A stretch of 64,000 nucleotides of DNA from Nematostella vectensis (taxonomy: Eukaryota; Cnidaria; Anthozoa; Actiniaria; Edwardsiidae), in contig NC_064037.1 of NCBI RefSeq assembly GCF_932526225.1, positions 15,686,601 through 15,750,600 on the forward strand, in the 5' to 3' direction. Numbering within the stretch: the first letter of the stretch is position 1; each line of letters begins with the position of its first letter. A program made the translations under genes and the position numbers. Positions 45,110-56,382 of the stretch are shown here, piece by piece. The notes under the pieces were generated by a model. That model worked only from the letters and a program-made list of their open reading frames with translations. It was not told the DNA's origin and ran no database searches.

Positions 45110-45500
45110 CCAGACCCCCAAAACGACAACGTTTTCTTCATATAAAAATCCACTTCCGATCAGCAATATACGTAGTATTTGTAGATGAAACTTTAAAGGA
45201 CAGCGAATAAGATAAAAAGGCATTCTAGATCACTCTGGTATAACATAATGTGTCAGACTTTTTTGTGGCAAAATCCGAAAAAAGAAGTCCCATACGGCAT
45301 TAAAAATCCTTTTTTTTATTCATTCGTGGGTGGTTTCCATGGGTACCAAGAGCCTCCAGACTTCTCTCGTCCAGTGACTTTCAGCCAAAATGCCGCGGCT
45401 GGCTGAGCGTCTCGTCCAGTGAGGACGAGAGAAGTCTGTAGGCTCTGGTACCCATGGTAGGGGGTGGTCAGATTTTTATCAGAAAACTCAGAATACTAAT
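45110..45500. repeat. Dispersed ~250-bp repeat, copy 2, interrupted by a hairpin MITE
   Basis: Homologous to 30830-31075 on both sides of the 127-bp insertion at 45335-45461. Confidence 0.7.
45335..45461. mobile_element. Hairpin MITE, 127 bp, with 7-bp target duplication
   Basis: Arms of ~36 bp (ccatgggtaccaagagcctc through ctctcgtcc, and the mirror ending ggtacccatgg). Flanked by gggtggt at 45328-45334 and 45462-45468. The related copy at 30830-31075 has a single gggtggt and no insert. Confidence 0.8.
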
Positions 45501-45842
45501 GAAGGATATGAAACCTTGAATAGAAATGAGCAAAAAAACAAAAGTTTTTCGTCACAGATTTAATAATAAGAACGATTGAATATTAACAATACATCGATTC
45601 AATTGTCATGAAAGCAAATTTTGTATTTGTAACCCTTGAAATTCAACAATAAGTTCAGCCGAATTTTAATGTGCAATTTTGTTAAACTCATCGTCAGATA
45701 AGTTGGGGTCAGGTATCGGAGCGCGTACTGGTCGCCCAACCAGGTGCTTGAAAAGAAGGGACTGTGGCTCGGCTACCATGGGACCTCCTGACCCCAACAA
45801 AACCAAGCACCAGCCACAAGAATGAACAGGAGGTATCTTTTA

Positions 45843-46316
45843 TTAAACCAAACTAGCAGAAGCGGCTGCTAACGCCTCTACGGGGGTACGGATGTAGCCT
45901 TTATACGCGTCACTAAACCAACGGCCAACAGATTGAATCAGATGATCTGAGAGCCCATTCCTAGCCGCCACGGTGGCGGCACCAATACGGAAGCTGTGGC
46001 TGGAGTAATCACCGGCGAAACCTGCTGCTCGCATAATCTGTCGCAAGCAAGACGTCAGGATAGGTTGAGATAAGGGCTGACCCGACTGCAACAAAAAGAG
46101 AGGACCCGGTGTACCTCCTCTCAAGTGCAAGTAAGCTAGGATGGCCTCAACCGCACACAGGGTAGGTCTGGCTTTACCAATATAGATAAAGGTTCCTTTG
46201 CGAAAGGGGTCAGTCTTAGAGGCCTTGATGTTGACATGTATGTACTTGGGAACCGACATGGAATCTAAGGTAATGTCCTGAGGCTGAAGGTGTCGCTGTG
46301 ACGAGAAGCTGTTCAA
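45843..46316 (-). pseudogene. DIRS tyrosine recombinase, catalytic half
   Basis: Contains IKASKTDPFRKGTFIYIG, the HxxR box SHSFRIGAATVAARNG and GRWFSDAYKGYIRTP with Trp and the nucleophile Tyr. The catalytic residues appear intact, but it is separated from its N-terminal half by a frame break at 46317-46385. Confidence 0.85.
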
Positions 46317-46384
46317 CGAGTCTACAGTAAACTCAGATGCTCTCTGAAAGCCAAAGTAGGCGAGGCAGCAGGCAGCTCAAAACA

Positions 46385-47410
46385 TTAGGTGATCTGGAAT
46401 CCCGAGGTCAGGTGGCGGTGGATAATATACATTACCTCATCGGTAATCGGTAACCGGGACGAGGGATTCACACCGCGAACCCTTCTGATGCCCCTCAATA
46501 CTCTCTCGAGTCGTAAACAGCCCGCAAGAGGGTCCTGGAACCCCTGTTCAATGTGCATAGCACGAACTCCAGACAAGTAAACCTTGATTGACGACGGCTG
46601 AACAAAATCCGCAAGAAAGGAGGCAAACAAGCAAAGCGTCCACTCATCTGCCGGGCATGGAGACCCGGTCAAGGGGTTGAGCTTTCCCAATTGCGCGCAA
46701 AAGTTGACAAACTTCCGCTGAAATGTAGCATACGACTTACGAGTGGACGGGGCAAGTCCCTCGGAGATGAACCGCCAGCACCTTGTTTCTAAGGGTGAAA
46801 GATATCCGCCAGAAGCCACGCTGGGATGGGAGTAGGGGATGTACGTGCCCAAGGCGCCAAGCGCAGAAATTCCTGCCAATTGAAACGGGACAGAGCGATT
46901 TTCAATCCCTGGAACATGGGCTGCAGCGAAAGAAAAACCACATCTCGCAGCCCACATGAGTAGCCTACGCAGCAATTTCATGATGCACGGAACCTTCGAG
47001 GTCCTAGAGTTAACGATGTGAACCACGGCTTCATTGTCAGACCTGAAAAGGACATGTCCCCTACCCCATCCGTGTCCCCATACATGCGCTGCGATAATAA
47101 TAGGGAAGAGCTCCTTGTAAGCTATTGACTGCGAGGTCTGAGAGGCGAACCAGAGCCCATTAAACCACTCCGACCCACAATAAGCTCCATAGCCAAAGGC
47201 GCCTGCTGCGTCAGAGGTGACGATAACCGTAGGAGTGGCTTCTAAACCAGGATAAAGCAAGAAGCTGACACCGTTCCAAGATTCCAAGAACTGTTGCCAC
47301 CACGCCAAGTTGCGACGAGTTTCATTGTTAATGCGAATTGGGTGTCTGTCATGTCTGAAGCATCGGAGTTGATCGATCAAGCGCCGGATGAACGCCCGGC
47401 CAGGCCACAC
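46385..47410 (-). pseudogene. DIRS RNase H and N-terminal part of tyrosine recombinase
   Basis: 341 codons. RNase H: VIVTSDAAGAFGYGAYCGSE and VLFRSDNEAVVHIVNS. The recombinase core-binding region then follows: GLAPSTRKSYATFQRKFVNF and IKVYLSGVRAMHIEQG. The frame breaks at about 46385, before the catalytic half. Confidence 0.85.
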
Positions 47411-47471
47411 TACTTTACAGCGTGATAAAGGTGGCCGATTAAAGATTCTAAATCGTGCCTAGTGCACCAAT

Positions 47472-48253
47472 CTAGGCGAGACCACTTATTAATGAGTGCG
47501 CGTAGTTCGCCAACTTGTCTGCTGGTAACCGGGCTACGCGGTTGACTGAATCTAGTTCTATACCTTGAACGGTAAGTGTCGAGGAGGGGCCATCACACTT
47601 GCCCGGGTGCAGAGGAAGGCCAAGATTGGTGCAGACCTGTAGCGCCACTGACAGAACTCGCACAAACCGCGGAGAGTCGGGTTGGCCCGCCAAAATAAAA
47701 TTGTCAAGGTAGTGCATAATGTCCGACACCTGGTGATTGGTGATTGGATTGGGACGTTCCGGTACGCCGACATGACGTCGAATTTTGCAATTAAAGCCCC
47801 CGGGCCGAATTTGTCTACGATGCGAATGATATCGTTCACTCGTATGTAGTGCAAGGTAAACTGTTCGGGATCAATCCCGTCATTCACGCTTGCGCCTTCA
47901 GGCGATGATAGGTCGACAATCAAACGCCACTTCCCGGGCTGCCCGCTCTTAGGGATCACCCCAAATTCGCTGATGTGTAGGTTGGGGAATATAGGGTATG
48001 CAAACGGCCCAGCCACTCTACCTAGCGATACCTCATTCGCCAGATAATCGCCGACCACCGAAGGGTGCTCCTGTGCAGATTGCTTATTCTTTTTGCTCGA
48101 CTGGAGTGCTGAAGACCCGTCAAATCCTACTCTAAACCCATGGCGTATACCATCCAGTACATATGCCACCAGGTGTTGATCGGGGTGTTTAATCAACTGT
48201 GCAGCGAACCTGTCGGGCTTTAGAGGCGTCACCGATGGGACTGATGCGGGCAA
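47472..48253 (-). pseudogene. DIRS reverse transcriptase with internal deletion
   Basis: 48253 onward reads LHISEFGVIPKSGQPGKWRL, then VDLSSPEGASVNDGI and KFDVMSAYRNVPIQS, which jumps straight to DIMHYLDNFILAGQPDS. About 50-60 residues of the palm normally between these are missing. The junction at 47735-47755 contains a repeated accaatcacc, suggesting slippage or microhomology. The Y-x-DD box reads YLDN, so the second catalytic Asp is also lost. Confidence 0.8.
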
Positions 48254-48569
48254 TGCTGCAACAAAATGTCACTCATCAACTCCCAAAACCACTAGAGCAG
48301 GCAGGCTGAAAACAGAGGAGGGGAGGGGGCAAGCTGGCCCCTGCCGCGAGCTCAGAGGATCCTTGAAGATAGAAGTACCTTAGTAGTTGGTGAACTTGGG
48401 TGAAGTGTGGAATCCCGCGAGCGGTGTCGAATAGCTCGATGAATGGTGGTGAACCTTAGCACCACGCGGGCGTAGATCGAACCCCCCTCGGAGCAGATCT
48501 GGTCGTACCAACCACTCTTCTTGAACACCCTGTTCGAATAAGCGACCTGTGATAAACGCAAACCTTGCT

Positions 48570-49140
48570 ATCGCGCATGCAAAGTAACACCCAGCGCGAA
48601 GCATCCTGGGAGAAGGATGACGAACTATATCACGTGCGCAGCAAAGCCCTACGCGAAAAAACACGTATGAGCGACCTTTCACCGCGTATGTACCGAAACA
48701 ACCCGGCGCGAAGCATCCTGGGAGAAGGGCGAACCTTTCCATTCCGCATGCGCAGTAACAAACCCTGCGTGTAGTATCCAAGGAGAAAACCGGTCCGAAC
48801 CAGGTCACATGCGCTGTAACAACCCTGCGCGAATTATCCTGGGAGAAGGGCGAGCCTTACCATCCCACACGCGCAGCAACAACCCTGCGAGTTGTATCCT
48901 GGGCGAAGACTGAACCGAAGCAAGTACCGTGCGCAGTAACAACCCTGCGCGAAGCATCCTGGGAGAAGGGTGAACCTTTTCATCCCGTATGCGTAGTAAT
49001 AACCCTGCGCGACGCATCCTGGGCGTAAATTTGAACGGACAAAGTTGCGTGCGCAGTGACAACCCTGCGCGAGTAATCCCGAGAGAAGGGCGACCTCACC
49101 ATCCCACATGCGCAGTAACAGCCCCGCGCGAAGGGCCCCG
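48570..49140. repeat. Degenerate ~63-bp tandem repeat inside the DIRS element
   Basis: About nine copies of gcgcagtaacaaccctgcgc, gaagcatcctgggagaaggg, with variants. Further diverged copies continue at 49600-49760 and near 49855. CpG-rich, with catgcgcagtaac motifs. Confidence 0.85.
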
Positions 49141-49198
49141 CTTGAGACAACGTGCGTGCGTGGAGGACGGCAAACCTGTTCAGCGCCGAAACCACACT

Positions 49199-49199
49199 G

Positions 49200-49288
<89 letters not shown>

Positions 49289-49585
49289 TATATTATATTA
49301 TATTATATTATATTATATTATATTATATTATATTATATTATATTATATTATATTATATTATATTATATTATATTATATTATATTATATTATATTATATTA
49401 TATTATATTATATTATATTATATTATATTATATTATATTATATTATATTATATTATATTATATTATATTATATTATATTATATTATATTATATTATATTA
49501 TATTATATTATATTATATTATATTATATTATATTATATTATATTATATTATATTATATTATATTATATTATATTATTATTATTAT
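49199..49585. repeat. (ATT)n microsatellite switching to (TATTA)n
   Basis: About 29 trinucleotide units (49199-49286) followed without a break by about 58 pentanucleotide units and a short return to ATT. Long open frames in three + frames across it are artefacts. Confidence 0.97.
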
Positions 49586-50118
49586 TTTTAATTAATGTTC
49601 CAACCAACCTACGTGCGCAATATCCCCCACGGGAAGCATCCTGGAAAGCGGGCGAGCCTTCCTATCCCCACCGGTGCCGCAACCTGCGCGAAGAGTCCGG
49701 GAAAAGGAATAACCTCAACATACTCCGCCCCTCTTACCGGGTGTAATAACAACCTTCGCACTCGTAGTAGCGGCGCGGTATCCTAGACCAGAAGCGAAGT
49801 CCGAAACCTAGACTTGGCCTCGAGGGAGGGAAGAAGGTGGGAAATACCAATCACGTGCCCGCAACAACTCTGCGCTAAGTATGCTGGGAGACGGCACGCT
49901 AATATAACACCTAACACCATAGAATAAAGCCAAAGTCATGTATATGTAACGGTACCAAAAGAACTTGTGGTTAATAGAGCTCGACTGCTCTTGACAAGTG
50001 CATCCAAAAGTTAGGCTAACCGAGCCTAATACTACATACACAATAGATGCTCCTACTAATTGACTACGCAATAATGAGCCTAGTGAGCATAAAAAGTGTC
50101 ACTTATCCGACCTATAGG

Positions 50119-51283
50119 TTAATATAGGTTTGCAAAGTCAACATCTACAACCTTATCGGTGATGGCGTTTCGGAGGCTTGGTGCTGGGAGAGGAGGAGCG
50201 CGCTCTGTTTGGTTTGCGTCCCCGGCTAGCACACTCCACTTGTGGGTGAGGTCCGGAACAGGTCGCACAGCGGTGGGAAAACTGACAGACAGGAAACGTC
50301 GGTGAAGTGAACTTCCCACGATTCCACGAGTAACATATCCCGTCAGCAGATGAGGATGCCCGGGGCGATGCACCTGACGTATGGAAGCTAAACAGCTGTG
50401 CGTCTATCATGGGACCAATCGGTCAGTTGGTTTGCGGCTGCCTGTTCTCGAAAGGCACGATCGTACGACAACCAAGCTTTCTCACCGAATTGACGAAAGG
50501 TAGCAGAATGGAAAGTTTATACTTTGTGAGATCTTGCCACCGATCAGGAAAATAAGACACTAGTACCGTCGAATAAATAGTGAAGGCTTCGCACCACGAC
50601 ACGACGTCCTCCAGCCGCCTTTTCGGTTTCTTGGAGCGGGGAGCCGACAACAACAATGCCCGTCGAGTAACAATTGAGGTTCAGGCTCGGGCATTGGCGA
50701 GAGATTTGCTGGTAGCAACTCGGCGAGGTCGACAAACTTATTCGACACAATCTGAAGAACCACCTTCGAGGGGATCGGGGAATAACCCTGGGCCCACCAC
50801 AAACGGCTTGTGTAAAATTGGGACTGTTGATAAGGGACTAGTTGTCGCTGGGGTGGACAAAGTTGACACGAGTGGAGTCATCAGTGGAGTAGACCCGGCC
50901 AACGATAAACCAGAGCAAACCGCTGCGAGCGATGTTGAGGAAAACACTTGTAAAGATTCTGGAACCGACCTACCTCCCGGGCAAACCGGCGACGGTGCAA
51001 CCGAGGTGCTTGCCTGGGGCAGTGAGAAGGAATTTGACGTCGTCCCGGCCGCCGCAACCACTGTTGTGCCTGCGCTAGAGACAGGAGTTTTGTTGTTACA
51101 TGGTTGGTTGTTAGCGCTAAGTTGTGCCTGAAATGCCTGCTGCAAGGCCATTTGAATCGCTTCAATCACTTCAGAGGCCAGACTAGGTGTTGTTGTTCCG
51201 GTAGGATTCATAATTGGCTCTTTTTTGTGAGTGAAAACTATGATCTTTTTGACTGAAAAGCGTGGATCATAGGTTAGCTTCAC
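50119..51283 (-). pseudogene. DIRS gag-like protein, frameshifted
   Basis: Successive pieces in different frames: 51283-50738 ending KPFVVGPGLFPDPLEG, 50802-50560 with LVDLAELLPANL-like text (QIVSNKFVDLAELLPANL), 50656-50423 with DVVSWCEAFTIYSTVLVSYF, and 50410-50153 with ICYSWNRGKFTSPTF and CQFSHRCATCSG. The CCH-type fingers near the end are typical of DIRS gag. Confidence 0.75.
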
Positions 51284-51934
51284 TCGAAACGCTGCCAGTG
51301 CAAGAAAGGCGCGGGGTGGTCCTTCTCCTGACCAGGGGCCGGCATTCGGGCCCCAGGGCGCGCGACCGTGACTCGGTTTAACTTCATCTAAATTTCATTC
51401 AGGCACATGAAAATTACTCCACCAGCAAAGTTAGGCTGTGGTGTGTCTATCTGAGGCGTCTACTCACTCGTTCCGCTTGTTCATTGTCGTCGACATTACA
51501 CTTCTTGAAAATAGATATTTGGCGTAATGAAAATAAGTCGCTCTCCTTCGCTGTCAGTGAGCTCCATTGTTGCAGCGTGCTCACACTAGCTCACACTGTA
51601 ACTCCGGGTTACGGAAATTTTGCAATTAACTCCACCTTTTGGAATTGAGTCTGTGCATGGATGAGCCCCGCTCTATATAAATGTTAATTTTGATTGTGTA
51701 CAGTATTGATCTAATGAGCTTGTCAAGTTTGTGCAATCAACCAACAACTCTCCCGGGTATTCTTGCAGGTCAATAATGATCTGAACCTCGTTTTTTTATC
51801 CAAAAAAGTCAACTATTATTGAGGTTTGTTTCTTTTTCCCCTGTTTAAATTGTTATTTACTGCCTCCGTCCTCGGTATTTAACCCTTACTTATTCAACTG
51901 TAGACTGTGTAAGGGATAAATAAAACATACTTAG
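51284..51934. other. Sequence between DIRS gag and the gypsy element
   Basis: The part next to gag may be DIRS leader. Contains ggggccggcattcgggcccc (51337-51356), a GC-rich near-palindrome. No gene recognised. Confidence 0.4.
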
Positions 51935-52072
51935 TGTAATAAGTTGACTTGAAGGCCTTTTATTCACCTATTTTGTTAACACAGTACAAAACATGGCGGA
52001 CTACACGAGGAACTCAATCCGGGTGCGCATGTGCGAAAGATATGCTAATTAACCGGAAGTAAAACTATAACA
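51935..52072 (-). repeat. 3' LTR of the complete gypsy element
   Basis: + strand tgtaataagttgacttgaag through gtaaaactataaca. Next to it inside the element, 52073-52085 is the complement of a purine tract AGAGAAGGGGA. Confidence 0.95.
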
Positions 52073-52216
52073 TCCCCTTCTCTAAGCTGAAAAGCTGAAA
52101 AATTACATGAGTACAAATGTGACTGGTAGTGTCCAATTAGGGGTGTAAAAAAAAACAAAGAACTTTGCAGTACTAATAATAACATAGTTCAATATCTAAT
52201 GTTTGTGTAGCAAATG

Positions 52217-55200
52217 CTACAAGTTCAGTCTGTCTGGGGGCTTCACTGTCCGTGTTGATCTGCGTAATGGTGGACCACTTTGGGTAGGTGTGGACTTCGC
52301 AGGGGTACCAGGTGTAGACGTCCTTGGCTCTGTTGGGGGTTGGTTGCCGTTAGGTGCTGGTTCTGCTACAGGCTCGTAGTCATCAGTAGCTGAGGTATTA
52401 TTCAAGCTTAGTTTTTCACCTGTGGGACGAATGTGTCTGCGGTTTCTGGTGAGAGTACTGCCATTGGCCATGTCCACAATGTGCGAGCGTGGGGTTGGCG
52501 CAGCGGCTCGAACTATTCCTGGCTCCCATTTGGAGTTGAGGGGGTTGAAGACTCTGACAGCGTCCTGAGGGTAGACAGGCTGTAGACACTTGGAAGTCCT
52601 GTCGTAATATGATTTCTGTCGGTCTTGTCTGGCTTGCAGCTTGACATTGGCATCATAGTCAGGTTTGTTCAGTAGTGCATGCCTGGAAGTAGCTGGCAGG
52701 TTAGACTGATATATTCTGGAATTTAGCAACTCTGCTGGTGATGGCAGGGTGTGACCCAAAGGGGTTGTTCTCAGGCACAGCATGGCTAGATGTGGGTCTT
52801 GTCCTGATTCCTTGCACTTTTGAAGGAGATCCTTGACAGTTTGCACATTTCTCTCTATGAAGCCATTAGCCTCCTTGTAGTATGGGCTTGTAGTTGTATG
52901 AATAAATCCATAGGTGCTGCTGAAAACCTTGAATAGAGCAGACGTAAACTGGGTGTCATGTCCTGTGACAAGTTTGTCTGGTATGCCATGTTCCTCAAAT
53001 ATTCCTTTGAGGTGAGCGATGACAGTAGATGATTGGATGTTAGTTAGCTTGCGCACAATTGGGAACTTACTGTAGTAATCAGAGAGTAGTAAGTATGGTG
53101 AACCGTTCCAGGAGAACAAGTCAGATGCTAGGGTGTGCCAGGGCCTTGGTGGAACATCATGAGGCATTAGCGGTTCTTTAGTGTTCATGGACTGATTATG
53201 CTGACAGGGAGCACAACTCTTGACCATGTTGTCGATGTCGGCATTGATGTTCGCCCAAAAGACTGATCCCTTGGCTCTGAGCTTGCATTTTTCCGCACCC
53301 TGGTGTGCATAGTGTAGCTGCTGTAGAACATCTGGTTGCAGGGTCTTTGGAATTACAATTCGGGTACCCTTCAGGACCAATCCATCGGCGACAGTAAGTT
53401 CGTCACGATAGTTCCAGTATGGGTGTAGTAACTCAGGGCATTCAGCTCTTTTGTTTGGCCAACCTTGGGCGATGACGGCACAAAGTGAGTGAAGTGTTGT
53501 GTCCTTCCTCGTCTCCTCTTGGATCTGCGTTATCCTAGTAGGGCTAGCATTGAGGTGCAAGTGTAGCTCATGTATAGAGACATCAAGTCCAGCGATAGTG
53601 TCACCGGGACTTGGGTTAAGTCGTGAGAGGGCGTCGGCCAGGGGTATGTCCTTCCCTGGGACATATCGAATGTCGATGTCGTATTTCTGTATCCGCAGCA
53701 TCATCCTGGCAATGCGGGGTGGCGCGCTGGCCAGATGCTTTTTGAATATTGCCTCCAGTGGCTTGTGGTCCGTGTGGACCTGGACGTGGCGTCCATAAGC
53801 GTAGTAGTGGAATTTCTCGAGACCATGGACGACTGCAAGCATTTCCCTTTCTATGTTGGAGTACCTCCTCTCGGTTTCAGTGAGTAGCTTACTTCTGTAC
53901 TCCACAGGGCCTTTATCTTGGATGAGTGTCGCGCCGAGGCCACGTTGAGATGCATCCACCTGGATTACGACAGGCTTGGTGCTGTCGAAATACTGCAGCG
54001 AGGCTGGCGATGTGATGAGTTTCTTGATGTCATCTACAGCTTTCTGGTGTTCTGGGCACCACTGGAATTGACTACTTTTCCTTGTCAAGTCCCAGAGGAC
54101 CGCTGCTGTTGAAGCGAGGTTGGGTATGAAACGGCTAAGGTATTGCGTCATACCTAGGAAGACTTGGAGATCTGTGAGGCTCGTTGAAGGATCCATGTTG
54201 TTGATGGCTTCAACCTTAGCAGGGTCAAGTTTCAGACCATCTGCACTTAGGGTGTGTCCGAAGAAGACAAGTTCCTTGCTGGCAATTTTGCATTTGTCAG
54301 CATTGAATTTCAGACCAGTTTCACGGGCACGCTCCATTACTGCTTTCAGGTTATTGTCATGCTCCTTACGGTTGCGTCCGTAAACAACTATGTCGTCTGT
54401 GATGCCTGTCACCCCAGGTAAGTCACCAAAGGTTTCATCGACCTTCTTTTGGAAGATGTCCTGAGCACAAATCAGACCAAAGGGTAGTCGTAGGAATCTG
54501 AATCTTCCATGGGGAGAGTTGAATGTTGTATAGAGTGAGCTTTCCTGGTCAAGCTTTATGTTCCAATAACCGCTGCGGGCGTCAACTATGGAGAAGTACT
54601 CGGATCCACTTAGCTTTGATAAGACTTCATCAAGAGTGGGTGTACGATGATGTGGACGTTTGATGGCGCAGTTGAGGTCCTTTGGATCAAGGCAGAGTCG
54701 TATGGAGCCATTCCGCTTTGTGGAACAGACTAGCGAGTTGACCCAGTCAGTGGGTTCATCAACCTTGGTGATGATTCCTTGCTGTATGAGGGATTCCAAC
54801 TCCTTGCGCAGAGGCTCCTGAAGTGCTTCAGGGACTCGTCGTGGCGGGTGAACCACAGCGGGTACTGTAGGGTCAAGTGTGATATGGAACTCTCCGCTGA
54901 AGCATCCGATGCCTTCGAAGCAGTCAGCATACTGTCTTAGTAGAGCTGCCTTTGCCTCAGGGTCATCCTTGGGTACTTGAGCTGGTCGTATTTCGGCTGG
55001 CTCAGCCTGGTCTTTGCTTAGACTGTGGTTAAGGGTTACAAGCTTCATTGCAGTACATGTGGGTAGTCCTAGGATTGTAGGTCCTGTCGTGTTTACAACA
55101 TGAAATTCATGAGGGCTGGACTGACCGTTATGTAGTAAAGTGAGGTTGCAGGTACCGTAGTGTTGTACTTCATGGCCTCCATATGCTGTTATCCTTGTAT

Positions 55201-56200
55201 CTGATGGGGCTAAGCTGAGGGGCTTGCCGTCTATGTCGCAGAGTGACTCTGGATAGATGTGCTTGTAGTTGCTTAATGGGATCACATTTCCTTCAGCACC
55301 AGTGTCAATCTTGCATAACAGTGGTAGTGTCCCGTTACTCGAGTTAACCTGTATGTTGACGAGCGCTTGAGTGATCTGTCGAGACATACTATCAATGGTC
55401 AGAGAGTGAAAATATAACTGTGGGGAATCTAGGGGCTCAGGTGCAGTGCTAGCATTCTCATTGCTGAGGGTGTTTATCTGTTGCTTTGATTTGTTCCAGT
55501 TTCCCCGCCTGCCTCTTCCCCTCGGGGTGGGACCTTGGGGTTTGGTGGAACGGCAAACCTTGGCCCAGTGGTTTGGTTTCCCACAGTTGCTGCATTTTGT
55601 TCCGTTTGCGGGGCACAGGGATTTTTGTGTCACATTATGGCTAGTGCCACAGTTCCCACAAGTTTGTATTTGTTTATTTTCACGTGAGTGTGTCTTGGGA
55701 TGTGAAGAAGGGCTTTTGTGGGTTGTTGCGTGTACAGGTATAGTGTTTGTGCCTCTAATATCTTGTAACTGAGCCGAAGTGGCTTCCTCAGTCCTGGCTA
55801 TGTCTATTGCCTTAGCGAGCGTTAGAGTTTTGTCTAACTCGAGGAGTTTAGCCTGGACACGTGGGCGGCGAGACCCGAAAATTAGAGCGTCAATAATGTG
55901 TTCGTCTACATTATCATACCTGCATTCGCTGGCTAGCAATCTTACTTTCTTTATAAATGAATCCACTGGTTCATCGTCCCTTTGCTTCAGAGTGCGTAGT
56001 TTAAATCGTGCTAAGCGAAAATTGCTCTTGGGGGCGACGTATTCTTCAAACTTCTCCCAGTAAGTTGACAGCTTTTTCTTCTCGTCTGAGGTTAGCGACC
56101 ACGTAGAAACTAATTCAATTCCTTCTTCTCCCGTCCATATCAACAGATAACTGACCTTTTCTTCCTCCGATTTGGACTTAAGCGGGCCAGAAAAGTACAA
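52217..56200 (-). CDS. gypsy Gag-Pol polyprotein, 1327 codons
   Basis: One open frame. Gag, then zinc knuckles CGNCGTSHNVTQKSLC and CSNCGKPNHWAKVC, protease CKIDTGAEGNVIP, RT with LPFGLICAQDIFQ and GITDDIVVYG (I-T-DD in place of Y-x-DD), RNase H VDASQRGLGATLIQ and HTDHKPLEAIF, integrase zinc finger (HYAHQGAEKC ... CAPCQ), first Asp ASDLFSWNG, and Glu EANGFIERNVQ. The second Asp motif, normally SDNGTQF, reads TGHDTQF. The start Met used may be slightly internal, because reading from 56200 leaves ~180 bp to the LTR and similarity upstream is plausible. Confidence 0.92.
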   Translation of the reverse strand: MYFSGPLKSKSEEEKVSYLLIWTGEEGIELVSTWSLTSDEKKKLSTYWEKFEEYVAPKSNFRLARFKLRTLKQRDDEPVDSFIKKVRLLASECRYDNVDEHIIDALIFGSRRPRVQAKLLELDKTLTLAKAIDIARTEEATSAQLQDIRGTNTIPVHATTHKSPSSHPKTHSRENKQIQTCGNCGTSHNVTQKSLCPANGTKCSNCGKPNHWAKVCRSTKPQGPTPRGRGRRGNWNKSKQQINTLSNENASTAPEPLDSPQLYFHSLTIDSMSRQITQALVNIQVNSSNGTLPLLCKIDTGAEGNVIPLSNYKHIYPESLCDIDGKPLSLAPSDTRITAYGGHEVQHYGTCNLTLLHNGQSSPHEFHVVNTTGPTILGLPTCTAMKLVTLNHSLSKDQAEPAEIRPAQVPKDDPEAKAALLRQYADCFEGIGCFSGEFHITLDPTVPAVVHPPRRVPEALQEPLRKELESLIQQGIITKVDEPTDWVNSLVCSTKRNGSIRLCLDPKDLNCAIKRPHHRTPTLDEVLSKLSGSEYFSIVDARSGYWNIKLDQESSLYTTFNSPHGRFRFLRLPFGLICAQDIFQKKVDETFGDLPGVTGITDDIVVYGRNRKEHDNNLKAVMERARETGLKFNADKCKIASKELVFFGHTLSADGLKLDPAKVEAINNMDPSTSLTDLQVFLGMTQYLSRFIPNLASTAAVLWDLTRKSSQFQWCPEHQKAVDDIKKLITSPASLQYFDSTKPVVIQVDASQRGLGATLIQDKGPVEYRSKLLTETERRYSNIEREMLAVVHGLEKFHYYAYGRHVQVHTDHKPLEAIFKKHLASAPPRIARMMLRIQKYDIDIRYVPGKDIPLADALSRLNPSPGDTIAGLDVSIHELHLHLNASPTRITQIQEETRKDTTLHSLCAVIAQGWPNKRAECPELLHPYWNYRDELTVADGLVLKGTRIVIPKTLQPDVLQQLHYAHQGAEKCKLRAKGSVFWANINADIDNMVKSCAPCQHNQSMNTKEPLMPHDVPPRPWHTLASDLFSWNGSPYLLLSDYYSKFPIVRKLTNIQSSTVIAHLKGIFEEHGIPDKLVTGHDTQFTSALFKVFSSTYGFIHTTTSPYYKEANGFIERNVQTVKDLLQKCKESGQDPHLAMLCLRTTPLGHTLPSPAELLNSRIYQSNLPATSRHALLNKPDYDANVKLQARQDRQKSYYDRTSKCLQPVYPQDAVRVFNPLNSKWEPGIVRAAAPTPRSHIVDMANGSTLTRNRRHIRPTGEKLSLNNTSATDDYEPVAEPAPNGNQPPTEPRTSTPGTPAKSTPTQSGPPLRRSTRTVKPPDRLNL

Positions 56201-56363
56201 TTCGACGGTTGCCTTGAACTTTTTTTAGCGCTTGTTGAAGATCGGTTGCATTCCAGTCCATACGAGGGCTAGTGAGTCCAGTGAGTTCGGCCATTTTCCT
56301 TGTGTAAACTTGCTAGATTTCTCGTAAAATACCGACCTGGTATGTTTGAGAGTGATTTTCCTT

Positions 56364-56382
56364 CAGTTTGCTTCTGACACCA
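56364..56382 (-). other. tRNA primer-binding site of the gypsy element
   Basis: Directly after the 5' LTR the minus strand reads TGGTGTCAGAAGCAAACTG. The TGG start pairs with a tRNA CCA end. The tRNA species was not determined. Confidence 0.75.

Larger units (their letters stand above)
45843..51283 (-). mobile_element. Degenerate DIRS-type retrotransposon
   Basis: Minus-strand order gag (51283-50119), a ~1.8-kb repeat-rich insert (50118-48254), RT/RNase H (48253 to about 46700), and tyrosine recombinase (about 46700-45843). DIRS elements use a tyrosine recombinase instead of an integrase. Frameshifts in gag, a deletion in RT and a break within the recombinase make this copy inactive. Terminal inverted repeats and the internal complementary region were not identified by eye. 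Confidence 0.82.

Noticed and set aside
48989-49746. Long poly-Leu/Ile/Tyr frames in three reading frames
   Set aside because: They translate the (ATT)n/(TATTA)n microsatellite.
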